NCBI RefSeq assembly: GCF_900167055.1
Contig: NZ_FUXP01000012.1
Span: 1 to 64,000 of the forward strand
Source: Lysobacter spongiicola DSM 21749
GTDB lineage: Bacteria > Pseudomonadota > Gammaproteobacteria > Xanthomonadales > Xanthomonadaceae
Length of the DNA stretch: 64,000 nt
Direction: 5' to 3'
Below are positions 17,510 through 26,614 of this stretch, in pieces (position 1 is the first letter of the stretch; each line of letters begins with the position of its first letter). Position numbers and translations under genes: made by a program. Below the pieces are notes generated by a model that saw only the letters and a program-made list of their open reading frames with translations, did not search any database and had not been told where the DNA came from.

Positions 17510-19339
17510 TCAGAAACGGTTGCCGATGGTGGCGAACACCGTGGCGTCGCCGCCGTCCTCCTGACCCACCGCCAGGCTGGCGCCGACGTTGGCGTCCATC
17601 CCGAACATCCGGCTGCGGGTACCCAGCACCAGGGTCCCGTAGCTGTCATCGAAAGAGACTCCGGGGACCGCATACGTCGATGTACCGGGCATCGACTGCA
17701 GCCGACCGAAGGCCTGCTCCGGCTCGTCCTCGAACTCGCGGTCGGCGGTCAGGCGGGCGTAGGGCTGCAGCGCACCGCCATCGAAGCGCACCTGCCAGCC
17801 GACGCTGCCGACCAGCGAGTCGTACGACTGCTCCGGGTAGGCCAGCGACGTGGACAGGTCGGGATCGCTCTCGCCGAACCCGTCGATCTCGATCTTCTGC
17901 GCCAGGACGCCGACCACCGGCCCGTGGCGCAGCTGGCCATCGCCGAACTCCCAGCCACCATTGAGCCCGAAGCTGACATTGCTGCCGTCGATGTCGGCGC
18001 GGTGCACCCGGGTGGCCTGTCCCAGCACCACGTTGCGCTCGATGTCGAATCCGAGGCTGGTGTAGCTGGCCTGCGCGTTGATCCAGGCCGCGCCGGCATT
18101 CCAGCCGAGGTAGGCGCCGATGGTGGCTTCCGACTGGTCGAAACTGCCGCCACGGCGGCCCCAGTCCTGGGCCTGCCGGCCGAAACCGCCAAACCCGCCG
18201 AACACCAGCCCGCCACTGCGACGATCCACACCGACCGTCAGCGCCGGACCGGCGCCATCGTGCAGGTCGCCGTGGCCATAGCGCTGGAAGTCGCCGCGGA
18301 CATCGCCCCACCAGCGCATGCCGTCGGTGCTGTCCGGCACCACCAGTTGGGCGGATACGCGATCGGCGCGGGCGCGGCCGGTCATCGCAGCCGAGTTAGG
18401 CAGTACCGCGATCTGCCGCGGGCCTTCAAGCACCGCAGCGGCATAGTCGGCCACCACTTCGTGTGCCGCGCCACTGGGGTGCACACCATCGGCGAAGGCA
18501 TAGGAGGTGGCCGCGTCCGGCGTGACGTAGCTGGTCGGGTTGCAGGTCACCGACTGGGCGGTGATCTGCGGCTGGCAGGCGGTGCCGGTGACGTTGGCGA
18601 AGCCGAACGCGCCCGGATCGGCGACCACCTCCTGGAACAGGTGGAACATGTCCAGCGGGATCACCCGCAGCCCCGCCTGTTCGAACCCGCCGAACAAGGC
18701 ATCGTTGTAGACCGACGCCAGCTGGGTCAGCTGCGCCTGGGCGGCCGGCCCCTGGGCGCGGGCGGCGGGGGTCAGGCCCAGATCGGGGATCGACGGCACC
18801 AGCACGTACTGTGCACCGGCTGCCTGCAGGCTGCCAACGATGCCGACCTGCGCCCCGACGGCCGCGCCGATGGTGGTTTCGGGCGGCGCACCCGCGGCGA
18901 CTGCGAACAGATCGTTGTTGCCGCCCCAGACGGTGTAGAGCGCATCCGGATCGGCGACGCCGCCGGTCGAGGCGAGGTAGTTGCCGACCTGGGTCGCCAT
19001 CGACGGCGTCGGTCCCAGCGCGCCGATGCTGTCCTCAGCCACGCGCGCGCCACCGACGGCATAGTTGCTGCCGCCCTGGTTGGCCGGTGCCGCCGCGGTG
19101 CCGTAGAACTCGGCCAGGTACTCGGACCAGACCAGCCACGGGTTGGTGGTGAACTTGCCGAGGATGGCGGCCTGCGGCCCGACCGCTTCGACCAGTACCG
19201 GCCGGAAGTGGCCCGAGTCGGTGAGGCTGTCGCCAAAGAAGATGGTCTGGGAATACGGGTGTTCGTTGGCGGACTCCGCCATGGCGGGCGCGGTCGCGAG
19301 GGCGAGCGCGACGGCCAGGAGGGTGCGGACGGGTTTCAT
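17510..19339 (-). CDS. GDSL autotransporter esterase/lipase
   Basis: This 609-residue type Va autotransporter has a signal peptide (MKPVRTLLAVALALATAPAMA). A GDSL hydrolase passenger follows, with the nucleophile in FFGDSLTDSG near residue 35, the oxyanion block GGNNDLF near 140 and the DGVHPSG His/Asp block near 285. The C-terminal ~270 residues form the beta-barrel that carries the passenger across the outer membrane, ending in the typical terminal Phe (IGNRF). It resembles EstA-like esterases that hydrolyse ester lipids at the cell surface. The ATG at 19339 has AGGAG nine bases upstream. It is the first core-genome protein gene beside the tRNA and is divergent from thiS. Confidence 0.9.
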   Translation of the reverse strand: MKPVRTLLAVALALATAPAMAESANEHPYSQTIFFGDSLTDSGHFRPVLVEAVGPQAAILGKFTTNPWLVWSEYLAEFYGTAAAPANQGGSNYAVGGARVAEDSIGALGPTPSMATQVGNYLASTGGVADPDALYTVWGGNNDLFAVAAGAPPETTIGAAVGAQVGIVGSLQAAGAQYVLVPSIPDLGLTPAARAQGPAAQAQLTQLASVYNDALFGGFEQAGLRVIPLDMFHLFQEVVADPGAFGFANVTGTACQPQITAQSVTCNPTSYVTPDAATSYAFADGVHPSGAAHEVVADYAAAVLEGPRQIAVLPNSAAMTGRARADRVSAQLVVPDSTDGMRWWGDVRGDFQRYGHGDLHDGAGPALTVGVDRRSGGLVFGGFGGFGRQAQDWGRRGGSFDQSEATIGAYLGWNAGAAWINAQASYTSLGFDIERNVVLGQATRVHRADIDGSNVSFGLNGGWEFGDGQLRHGPVVGVLAQKIEIDGFGESDPDLSTSLAYPEQSYDSLVGSVGWQVRFDGGALQPYARLTADREFEDEPEQAFGRLQSMPGTSTYAVPGVSFDDSYGTLVLGTRSRMFGMDANVGASLAVGQEDGGDATVFATIGNRF

Positions 19340-19481
19340 CAATCAAGGCTCCTGCAACAGGCGGAAGATCGAAAACCGACGGCACGTGCGCCGGCGCATC
19401 GCCGCATCGAACCACGCCGCCCCGCGCCAGACAAGCACCGCGACGCTGGCCCTCCACGCCCGGTCGCGGGACAATGGGCGC

Positions 19482-19682
19482 ATGGACATCATGCTCAACG
19501 GCGAAACCCGCGTCCTGCCCTCCCCCGCCACCGTCGCCGGCCTGTTGCAGGCCGAAGGCCTGGCCGAGCGCAGGGTGGCGGTGGAGGTCAACGGGGCGAT
19601 CATCCCGCGCAGCCGCCACTCCGAACATGCGCTGTGCGAGGGCGACAAGGTGGAGATCGTCCATGCCCTGGGGGGCGGTTGA
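19482..19682 (+). CDS. thiS: Sulfur carrier protein ThiS
   Basis: This 66-residue ubiquitin-like protein carries sulfur as a C-terminal thiocarboxylate for thiazole formation in thiamine synthesis. It begins MDIMLNGETR, contains VAVEVNGAIIPRS and ends in the required Gly-Gly (HALGGG). It sits 36 bases before thiG on the same strand, the usual pairing. I looked for a TPP riboswitch upstream and did not see its conserved blocks. Confidence 0.92.
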   Translation: MDIMLNGETRVLPSPATVAGLLQAEGLAERRVAVEVNGAIIPRSRHSEHALCEGDKVEIVHALGGG

Positions 19683-19718
19683 GGCATCCCGCGCGGCGAG
19701 CGATGCGATAATCCCTCC

Positions 19719-20522
19719 ATGACAGCTCCCACGCCCTCCGCAGACTCCGACCTCCTCACCATCGCCGGCAAGCAGTACGCCTCGCGCCTGTTGACCGGCA
19801 CCGGCAAGTTCGCCGACCTCGACGAGACCCGCCGCGCCACCGAAGCCGCCGGCGCCGAGATCGTCACCGTCGCGATCCGCCGCACCAACATCGGCCAGGA
19901 CCCGGACCAGCCCAACCTGCTGGACGTCCTGCCGCCCGACCGCTTCACCATCCTGCCCAACACCGCCGGCTGCTACACCGCCGACGAGGCCGTACGCACC
20001 TGCCGGCTCGCGCGCGAGCTGCTCGACGGCCACAAACTGGTCAAGCTCGAGGTCCTGGGCGACCAGCGCACGCTGTTCCCGGACGTGGTGCAGACGCTGC
20101 TCGCGGCCGAGACACTGGTGCGCGACGGTTTCGACGTCATGGTCTACACCTCCGACGACCCGCTGCTCGCTCGCCGGCTGGAAGAGATCGGCTGCGTGGC
20201 GGTCATGCCGCTGGCCGCACCGATCGGGTCGGGCCTGGGCATCCAGAACAAGTGGAACCTGGTGGAAATCATCGAGAACGCCAAGGTGCCGATCATCGTC
20301 GATGCCGGCGTGGGCACCGCCTCGGATGCGGCGATTGCGATGGAACTGGGCTGTGACGGCGTGCTGATGAACACCGCGATCGCGGGCGCCCGCGAGCCGG
20401 TGCTGATGGCGCATGCGATGAAGCTGGCGATCCAGGCCGGGCGCGCCGCTTTCCGCGCCGGTCGCATCCCGCGCAAGCGCTTCGCGAGTGCCTCCTCGCC
20501 GGTGGACGGGCTCATCGGCTGA
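19719..20522 (+). CDS. thiG: Thiazole synthase ThiG
   Basis: This 267-residue TIM-barrel enzyme joins 1-deoxy-D-xylulose 5-phosphate, the dehydroglycine product and ThiS-borne sulfur to form the thiazole phosphate of thiamine. It has the family blocks [12 protein letters not shown] (with the conserved early residues), [32 protein letters not shown] and [21 protein letters not shown]. The length is normal. It follows thiS and its last base overlaps the trmB start, so the three genes form one unit. Confidence 0.96.
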   Translation: MTAPTPSADSDLLTIAGKQYASRLLTGTGKFADLDETRRATEAAGAEIVTVAIRRTNIGQDPDQPNLLDVLPPDRFTILPNTAGCYTADEAVRTCRLARELLDGHKLVKLEVLGDQRTLFPDVVQTLLAAETLVRDGFDVMVYTSDDPLLARRLEEIGCVAVMPLAAPIGSGLGIQNKWNLVEIIENAKVPIIVDAGVGTASDAAIAMELGCDGVLMNTAIAGAREPVLMAHAMKLAIQAGRAAFRAGRIPRKRFASASSPVDGLIG

Positions 20523-21256
20523 TGGCAAGCGAGGAAGACGCCAGCGGCCGGCGGGCACCGCCGAAGCCGTTCACGGTCACCGAAGGCCATCGCCAGATCC
20601 GCAGCTTCGTATTGCGCCAGGGCAGGTTCACCCCGGCCCAGCAGCGCGCGTTCGACCAGCAGTGGTCGCGGTTCGGCATCGACTACCAGGGCCATGAGCG
20701 CGACTTCGATGCCATCTTCGGCCGCAGTGCCCCGCGCGTGGTCGAGATCGGCTTCGGCAACGGCGAGGCCCTCCGCCATGCCGCCGCCCACGACAAGGAT
20801 CGCGACCTGATCGGCATCGAGGTCCACGCGCCTGGGGTCGGGCGGCTGCTCAATGCATTGGCCGAAGACGGCGCCACCAACGTCCGGGTCTACCACCACG
20901 ATGCGGTCGAGGTGCTCACCCACGAGATCGCCGATGGCAGCCTCGACGAGGTGCGCATCTACTTTCCCGACCCGTGGCACAAGAAGCGCCACCACAAACG
21001 GCGACTGGTCCAGCCAGCGCTCGCCGAACTGCTCGTGCGCAAGCTCGCACCTTCCGGCCGCTTGCACCTCGCCACTGATTGGCACGACTATGCCGAGCAG
21101 ATGTGGGACGTGCTCGACGCGACCGCAGGCATCGCCAACCGCGCCGGCAAGCGCGGCTCGGTACCTCGGCCGGACTGGCGCCCGCAGACGCACTTCGAGA
21201 CCCGCGGCCAGAAGTTGGGCCACGGCGTCTGGGACCTCCTCTATGACCGTTGCTGA
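20522..21256 (+). CDS. trmB: tRNA (guanine-46-N7)-methyltransferase TrmB
   Basis: This 244-residue SAM-dependent enzyme methylates N7 of G46 in the variable loop of tRNAs. It shows [11 protein letters not shown] (SAM-binding loop near residue 75), [14 protein letters not shown], and the diagnostic [20 protein letters not shown] block near 140-160. The C-terminal [17 protein letters not shown] is typical of the family. The first ~50 residues are the variable N-terminal extension. The start overlaps the thiG stop by one base. Confidence 0.96.
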   Translation: MASEEDASGRRAPPKPFTVTEGHRQIRSFVLRQGRFTPAQQRAFDQQWSRFGIDYQGHERDFDAIFGRSAPRVVEIGFGNGEALRHAAAHDKDRDLIGIEVHAPGVGRLLNALAEDGATNVRVYHHDAVEVLTHEIADGSLDEVRIYFPDPWHKKRHHKRRLVQPALAELLVRKLAPSGRLHLATDWHDYAEQMWDVLDATAGIANRAGKRGSVPRPDWRPQTHFETRGQKLGHGVWDLLYDRC

Positions 21257-21298
21257 CGGCCTGCGCCCGATAGCCACCGCGAGCTGAAACCACAGGGC

Positions 21299-23137
21299 AT
21301 GGACACCGCGCTGACGCTCACCACCGACATGAAGCTCGTCCTCGGGCTGGTGGGCTTCACGATGGTGATGTTCCTGTTCGAGCGCATCCGCGCCGACGTC
21401 ATCGCCCTGGTCGTGCTGGTCCTGCTGGGCCTGTCGGGACTGGTGGCCCCGGAAGCGATCTTCGGCGGCTTCTCGTCCAACGCGGTGATGAGCATCATCG
21501 CGACCATGATCCTGGGCGCCGGCCTCGACCGCACCGGTGCGCTCAACCGGCTGGCGGCGTGGCTGCTGCGACGTGCCCATGGCGTCGAGGAGCGACTGCT
21601 GCTGTTGACCGGCGCGGTTGCGGGCATCAACTCCTCGGTGATCCAGAACCCCGCGGTGATGGCGCTGTACCTCCCGGTGGCGTCGCGGCTCTCCTCGCGC
21701 ACTGGCCTCGGCCTGCCGCGCCTGTTGCTGCCGCTGGCCGCCGCGATCGTCATGGGCGGCTCGCTGACCATGGTCGGCAACTCGCCGCTGATCATGCTCA
21801 ACGACCTGCTGCTGGCGGCCAACAGCAACCTGCCCTCCGGCGCGGCCACGCTGGAGCCGCTGAAGATGTTCGCCCCGCTGCCGATCGGCATCGCGCTGCT
21901 GACGGCATCGCTCCTCTATTTCCGGTTCTTCGGCAACAAGCGCCTGCACGACGAGGTCGGCAAGGGCGCCACCCCTGCCCGCACCCAGAGCTACTTCGCC
22001 AACGCCTACGGAATCGACGGCGAAGTGTTCGAACTCACCGTCACCGCCGACAGCCCGCTGGTGGGCATGTCCCTGGGCGAAGCCGAGGCGCTGCACGGCG
22101 CGCCGCTGATCCTGGCGCTCAAGACCAAGGACGACGCCCGGCTCTCGCCCCCGGCCGATGCGCGCATCTGGGTGGGCAGCGTGATCGGCGCGATGGGCAC
22201 CCGCCAGCAGGTCGGCGACTTCGCGCAGAACCAGATGCTGCGCCTGAGCTCCCGCCTGCGCGTATTCGGTGACCTTTTCAACCCGAGCCGTGCGGGCATC
22301 TCCGAAGCCGTGCTGCCGGCCACCTCCAAGTTCATCGGCAAGACCGGCAGCGACCTGCAGTTGCGCAAGCAACTCGGGCTGAGCCTGCTGGCGATCAACC
22401 GCGATAAGAAGGTAATGCGCGACGACGTGCGCGAGGTGCCGCTGCGCGCCGGCGACATGCTGGTGCTGCACAGCATCTGGACCGACCTGGCCGAGGCCGC
22501 CAAGGGCAAGGACCTGGTGGTGGTCACGGATTACCCGAAGGGGGAGCAGCGGCCGCACAAGCTGAAGATCGCGCTGGCGATCTTCGCGGTCTCGCTGCTG
22601 CTGGCGCTGTCCTCGCGCCTGCCGGTATCGGTCGCACTGATGACGGGGGTGGCGGGCATGCTGATCGCCGGCGTCATCCACATCGACGAAGCCTATTCGG
22701 CCATCAACTGGAAGACGGTATTCCTGATGGCCTGCCTGATCCCGCTGGGATGGGCGATGGATTCCAGCGGCGCGGCGGCATGGGTGGCGGGGCACAGCAT
22801 CGAGCAGTTGCCACAGGCCACGCCCCGATGGGTGCTGCAGCTCGCGCTGGGATTGTTGACCACCGCCTTCTCTCTGGTGATCAGCCATGTCGGCGCGGCG
22901 ATCGTCATGGTGCCACTGGCGATCAACCTGGCGCTGGCGGCGGGCGGCAACCCGACCGCTTTCGCACTGGTGGTGGCGCTGTCGGCCTCCAACAATTTCA
23001 TGACCGCATCGAACCCGGTTATCTCGATGATCACCGGCCCGGCCAACTACACCGCCAAGGAACTCTGGAAGGTCGGCGGACCGCTGTCGCTGATCTACAC
23101 GCTGATCGCGGTGGCCATGGTCAACCTGCTGTTCTGA
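21299..23137 (+). CDS. SLC13-family permease with two TrkA-C domains
   Basis: This 612-residue inner-membrane transporter belongs to the DASS/SLC13 group. Membrane helices occupy residues 1-215 and 420-612, and two RCK_C (TrkA-C) ligand-binding modules lie between them (about 235-310 and 325-405). The helix-hairpin signatures INSSVIQNPAVMA and SASNNFMTASNP correspond to the paired SNT-like substrate sites of the family. Likely substrates are sulfate or di/tricarboxylates with sodium; sequence alone does not settle this. It follows trmB by 42 bases and may be cotranscribed. Confidence 0.88.
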   Translation: MDTALTLTTDMKLVLGLVGFTMVMFLFERIRADVIALVVLVLLGLSGLVAPEAIFGGFSSNAVMSIIATMILGAGLDRTGALNRLAAWLLRRAHGVEERLLLLTGAVAGINSSVIQNPAVMALYLPVASRLSSRTGLGLPRLLLPLAAAIVMGGSLTMVGNSPLIMLNDLLLAANSNLPSGAATLEPLKMFAPLPIGIALLTASLLYFRFFGNKRLHDEVGKGATPARTQSYFANAYGIDGEVFELTVTADSPLVGMSLGEAEALHGAPLILALKTKDDARLSPPADARIWVGSVIGAMGTRQQVGDFAQNQMLRLSSRLRVFGDLFNPSRAGISEAVLPATSKFIGKTGSDLQLRKQLGLSLLAINRDKKVMRDDVREVPLRAGDMLVLHSIWTDLAEAAKGKDLVVVTDYPKGEQRPHKLKIALAIFAVSLLLALSSRLPVSVALMTGVAGMLIAGVIHIDEAYSAINWKTVFLMACLIPLGWAMDSSGAAAWVAGHSIEQLPQATPRWVLQLALGLLTTAFSLVISHVGAAIVMVPLAINLALAAGGNPTAFALVVALSASNNFMTASNPVISMITGPANYTAKELWKVGGPLSLIYTLIAVAMVNLLF

Positions 23138-23151
23138 CCGGCGCTGCGATC

Positions 23152-23502
23152 TCAGGCCAGCCAGACGGCGCCGTCACGGACCACCACCTCGACCTTGCGC
23201 AGGGAATCCCCGCGGCACGGCCCCCCGACGCACTCGCCCTGCTCCAGCTCGAAGCTCGCGCCGTGGGCCGCGCAGACCAGCAACCGGTCCTTGCTGAGCA
23301 GGAACTGGCCGGGCGCCCAGTCCAGCCGCCGCCCCGCGTGCGGGCACACGTTCACCCAGGCGCGGACTGCGTCGCCCTGCCGATAGATCACCAGCGATTC
23401 AGCATCGCCGTCTAGCACGGCCTCTGTTTCCACCAGGGCCCCGTCCGGCAGGCGCTCCAGGCTCAAAAGGGCCTCCGCTCCAGTGCTTCCCGCAGACATC
23501 AT
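23152..23502 (-). CDS. Rieske [2Fe-2S] domain protein
   Basis: This 116-residue protein has the Rieske cluster motifs CPHAGRRLDW (Cys-Pro-His) and CAAHGASFE (Cys-X2-His), about 20 residues apart. It resembles stand-alone ferredoxin-like Rieske proteins (NirD/BphF type), which pass electrons in oxygenase systems. No signal peptide or membrane anchor is present, so it is cytoplasmic. The ATG at 23502 has GGAG upstream and is preferred over a start 13 codons earlier. It converges with the SLC13 gene. No oxygenase partner is adjacent. Confidence 0.88.
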   Translation of the reverse strand: MMSAGSTGAEALLSLERLPDGALVETEAVLDGDAESLVIYRQGDAVRAWVNVCPHAGRRLDWAPGQFLLSKDRLLVCAAHGASFELEQGECVGGPCRGDSLRKVEVVVRDGAVWLA

Positions 23503-23603
23503 CCTGGCTCCGGAATGAAAGTGGATTAACGAACTTCTCACATCCCCGGGGCGGCCCGGGTCGATACTTTGGGCACCGGGCCCACGGGCCGCATTGTGTC
23601 ACG

Positions 23604-23906
23604 ATGCCACGCATGACCAGTCAGACCTTCCGCTTCGATTCCCACCATTTCCAGTCACGCATGCGCGCCGCGTTCGAGCCGCGCAAGCCGCGCCACCCGT
23701 TGGTGCGTTTTGCCGTCGGCCTGCTCGGGCTGGCACTGCTGGTGGTGCTGGTGATGTTCAGTGTCGCGTTGGGTGCGGCGATGCTGGTGGCGGGTGTCGC
23801 GTGGAAGCTGCTCGCGGGCCGTGGCGCCCGCAAGACGGCCCACGCGGATCCGCGCGTGGTTGAAGGCGAGTACCGCGTACTGCGCAAGCCGCTGCTGCGT
23901 CGCTGA
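23604..23906 (+). CDS. Small membrane protein, unknown
   Basis: This 100-residue protein has one long hydrophobic segment (about residues 34-66, possibly two close helices) between a basic N-terminus and a basic tail ending LRKPLLRR. No family is recognised. It lies three bases before the FAH-family hydrolase, so it is probably translated from the same message. An ATG three codons later (23613) is an alternative start. Confidence 0.6.
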   Translation: MPRMTSQTFRFDSHHFQSRMRAAFEPRKPRHPLVRFAVGLLGLALLVVLVMFSVALGAAMLVAGVAWKLLAGRGARKTAHADPRVVEGEYRVLRKPLLRR

Positions 23907-23909
23907 CCG

Positions 23910-24644
23910 ATGTCCGACGTCGTCCAGGTCGCCCCCCCAACCCGCATCCCGGTCCGCGCCACCGACTCCACCGCCTTCCCGGTGCGACGCGTTTACTGCG
24001 TCGGTCGCAATTTCGCCGACCATGCCCGCGAGATGGGTGCCACGGCGCCCTCGTCGCGCGCTGATCGCGGCACTCCCGTGTTCTTCTGCAAGCCCGCCGA
24101 CGCCATCGTGCCCGGCGGTGTCGTGCCCTATCCGCCGGGCACCTCCGAGTTGCACCACGAGGTGGAACTGGTTGTCGCACTGGGTGCGGACGCCCCGCCC
24201 GGCGAGCTTGACCGCCTGCGCGCCGAGGCCCTGGTGTTCGGCTACGGCATCGGCCTCGACCTCACCCGGCGCGACCTGCAGGCGGCTGCCAAGGCCAAGG
24301 GCCTGCCGTGGGACGTGGCCAAGGCCTTCGATCGCTCGGCCCCGGTCAGCGAGCTCGTAGTGGCAGCCGACGTGCCGAAGCTGGACGGGCTGGGGCTTGA
24401 GCTGCGGGTCAACGGCGAGGTCCGCCAGCAAGGCCGGTTCACCGACCTGATCTGGGACGTGCCGGACATCCTGATCGAGCTGTCCAGGCTGTTCGAACTG
24501 CGCGCCGGCGATGTGGTCTTCATGGGCACCCCCGCCGGCGTGGGCCCGCTCCAGCCGGGAGACGAATATCTCGCGCGGCTCGGCGACGTGGTGGAACTCC
24601 AGGGCCGTATCGAGCTTCCCGCCACCACAGGTGGCACCCCCTAA
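23910..24644 (+). CDS. Fumarylacetoacetate hydrolase family protein
   Basis: This 244-residue enzyme of the FAH superfamily cleaves C-C bonds in 2-oxo acids (fumarylpyruvate or acylpyruvate hydrolase type). The family blocks are VYCVGRNFADHAREMG near residue 28, PVFFCKPADAIVPGG near 56, and the metal-binding acids in ELHHEVELVVALG (two Glu near 80) and GIGLDLTRRDLQ (Asp near 115). FTDLIWDVPDILI and GTPAGVGPLQPGD complete the core. The length suits the single-domain YcgM/acylpyruvase type. The exact substrate is unknown. Confidence 0.9.
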   Translation: MSDVVQVAPPTRIPVRATDSTAFPVRRVYCVGRNFADHAREMGATAPSSRADRGTPVFFCKPADAIVPGGVVPYPPGTSELHHEVELVVALGADAPPGELDRLRAEALVFGYGIGLDLTRRDLQAAAKAKGLPWDVAKAFDRSAPVSELVVAADVPKLDGLGLELRVNGEVRQQGRFTDLIWDVPDILIELSRLFELRAGDVVFMGTPAGVGPLQPGDEYLARLGDVVELQGRIELPATTGGTP

Positions 24645-24659
24645 CCAAGGAGCATCGGC

Positions 24660-25094
24660 ATGGCGGTAGTCAAGGAATTCAAGGCGTTCATCGCGCGAGG
24701 CAACGTACTGGACCTGGCCGTGGCGGTGGTCATCGGCGCGGCCTTCGGGCGGATCGTCACCGCGATGGTCGATGGCCTCATCATGCCGTTGACGGGTGTA
24801 TTCACCGGCGGCGTCGACCTGTCCCACCTCTACGTCGCGCTGGACGGGCAGGACTACGAAAGCCTGGCCGCCGCGCAGGAGGCGTCCGCCCCCGTGCTGG
24901 CCTATGGCGCCTTCATCCAGAGCGTGGTCGACTTCCTGCTGGTGGCTTTCGTCATCTTCCTGGTCGTGCGCGCCTACAACCGCATGAACAAGCCGGAAGA
25001 AGCCGCCCCCGCCGCTCCCTCGGAGGAGGTGCTGTTGCTGCGCGAGATCCGCGACTCCCTCGCCAGGCGCGACAGCGGCGCCGGGAACGCCTGA
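24660..25094 (+). CDS. mscL: Large-conductance mechanosensitive channel MscL
   Basis: This 144-residue inner-membrane channel opens under high membrane tension to release solutes during osmotic downshock. It has the N-terminal amphipathic helix FKAFIARGNVLDLAVAVVIG, the pore helix TM1, the periplasmic loop and TM2 (FIQSVVDFLLVAFVIFLVV). The cytoplasmic helix bundle is EEVLLLREIRDSLAR. The length and all parts are normal. GGAG lies upstream of the ATG. Confidence 0.97.
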   Translation: MAVVKEFKAFIARGNVLDLAVAVVIGAAFGRIVTAMVDGLIMPLTGVFTGGVDLSHLYVALDGQDYESLAAAQEASAPVLAYGAFIQSVVDFLLVAFVIFLVVRAYNRMNKPEEAAPAAPSEEVLLLREIRDSLARRDSGAGNA

Positions 25095-25201
25095 GCCCGG
25101 CATTCGAGCCACGGCGTGACTTCGGACACGCCTGTCGCGCGGCTCCAGTTGATAACCTCGACCTTTCATGTCCCCGGGCCGTTCGCCCTGCAGGAGATCC
25201 G

Positions 25202-26605
25202 ATGCGTGCAGTTTCGCTGGCCCTGGCCACCTCCCTCATCCTCGGCGCCGCCATTCCGGCCCATGCGGCCGACACCCGCATCCCCGACCAGGCGATGAAG
25301 ACGGCGGAGCAGCTCCGGGAAACCGCGCTGGAGGGCGACCTGGGCTATCGCATCACCGAATCGCTGACCACCGAGATCGGCCCACGACTGGCTGGCAGCG
25401 AGGCCGACGCCCGCGCGGTGCAGTGGGCGGTGGCGAAGTTCGAGGAGCTCGGCTACGACCGGGTCTGGACCGAGCCGGTGACGTTCCCGAAGTGGGTGCG
25501 CCGGAGCGAGAACGCCCGCGTCGTCGGCCCCAACGCGCAGCCCCTGTCGCTGACCGCACTGGGCGGAAGTCCCGGCGGCCACGTCGAGGCGGAGGTGGTG
25601 CGCTTTGCCGACCTGGACGCGCTTGAAGCCGCGCCGGCGGGTTCGCTGGACGGCAAGATCGCCTTCGTCGACTACCGGATGGAGCGTGCCCGCGATGGCA
25701 GTGGCTACGGTCCCGGCTCGCGCGTACGCAGCCGCGGCCCTTCCGCCGCGATCCGCGCCGGCGCGGCCGGTTTCCTGATGCGCTCGGCAGGCACCGATTC
25801 GCATCGCAACCCGCATACCGGCATCACCCGCTTCGACGAGGGCCTTGATCCGGTTCCCTCGGCGGCACTGTCGGTACCCGATGCCGACCAGCTCGGCCGC
25901 CTGCTCGCCATGGGCAAGCCGGTGCGGGTGAGCATGGTGCTGGATTGCGGCTGGGACGGAGAAGCGACTTCCCACAACGTGATCGGCGAAATCACCGGCA
26001 GCAGCAAGCCCGGTGAAGTGGTACTCATCGGTGGACACCTGGATTCGTGGGACCTCGGCACCGGGGCGGTGGACGATGCCGCGGGCGTCGGCATCACCAT
26101 GGCCGCCGGCAAGCTGATCGGCGACCTGCCGCAGGCGCCGGCACGCAGCATCCGCGTGGTGGCCTTCGCCAACGAGGAGCAGGGACTGTACGGCGGCAAG
26201 GCCTACGCGGAGAAGTATGCCGACCAGGTCCGTGCGCACCAGATCGCCGCCGAGAGCGACTTCGGTGCCGGCCGCATCTACGCGATCAGCACCGGCGCAC
26301 CGGAGTATGCCCAAGGGGCGGTCCGGCAGATGGCCGAAGTGATGGCCCCGCTGGGCATCGAGTACGCCGGCGATGCCGGTGGTCCCGGCCCCGACATCAG
26401 CCCGTTCGCGGCACGCGGCCTGGCATGGGCGCGGCTGGCACAGGACGGCACCGATTATTTCGACCTGCACCACACCCCCGACGACACGCTCGACAAGGTG
26501 GATCCGGAAGCCGTCGCCCAGAACGTCGCCGCCTATTCGGTCTTCGCCTACCTGGCCGCTTCGGCCGAGGGCGATTTCGGCAGCACGCCGAAGCCGCAGG
26601 AATAG
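25202..26605 (+). CDS. Secreted M28-family metallopeptidase
   Basis: This 467-residue zinc aminopeptidase or carboxypeptidase-like enzyme has a signal peptide (MRAVSLALATSLILGAAIPAHA). A PA-domain region lies at about 130-200, and the catalytic domain contains GGHLDSWDLGTGAVDDAAG (zinc His and Asp, near 275-295). NEEQGLYGG (Glu pair near 325), GPDISPFAARG and DYFDLHHTPDDT (zinc His near 420) complete the site. It probably acts on peptides in the periplasm or medium. It stands alone, with its own start region after mscL. Confidence 0.92.
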   Translation: MRAVSLALATSLILGAAIPAHAADTRIPDQAMKTAEQLRETALEGDLGYRITESLTTEIGPRLAGSEADARAVQWAVAKFEELGYDRVWTEPVTFPKWVRRSENARVVGPNAQPLSLTALGGSPGGHVEAEVVRFADLDALEAAPAGSLDGKIAFVDYRMERARDGSGYGPGSRVRSRGPSAAIRAGAAGFLMRSAGTDSHRNPHTGITRFDEGLDPVPSAALSVPDADQLGRLLAMGKPVRVSMVLDCGWDGEATSHNVIGEITGSSKPGEVVLIGGHLDSWDLGTGAVDDAAGVGITMAAGKLIGDLPQAPARSIRVVAFANEEQGLYGGKAYAEKYADQVRAHQIAAESDFGAGRIYAISTGAPEYAQGAVRQMAEVMAPLGIEYAGDAGGPGPDISPFAARGLAWARLAQDGTDYFDLHHTPDDTLDKVDPEAVAQNVAAYSVFAYLAASAEGDFGSTPKPQE

Positions 26606-26614
26606 ACTGGCTGC

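Noticed and set aside
19343-19481. Possible TPP riboswitch before thiS
   Set aside because: The conserved CTGAGA and ACCTGATCTGG-type blocks are not present, and the space is short.
17081-19711. Open frame of 876 codons on the plus strand opposite the autotransporter
   Set aside because: It is Arg/His/Gly/Ala-rich without any domain, crosses the tRNA gene, and lies opposite a gene with a clear signal peptide, GDSL site and barrel. It is a GC-rich shadow.
20144-22888. Open frame of 914 codons on the minus strand opposite thiG, trmB and the permease
   Set aside because: The composition is typical antisense of high-GC coding DNA (Gln/His/Arg-rich) with no motif, and it covers three well-supported genes.
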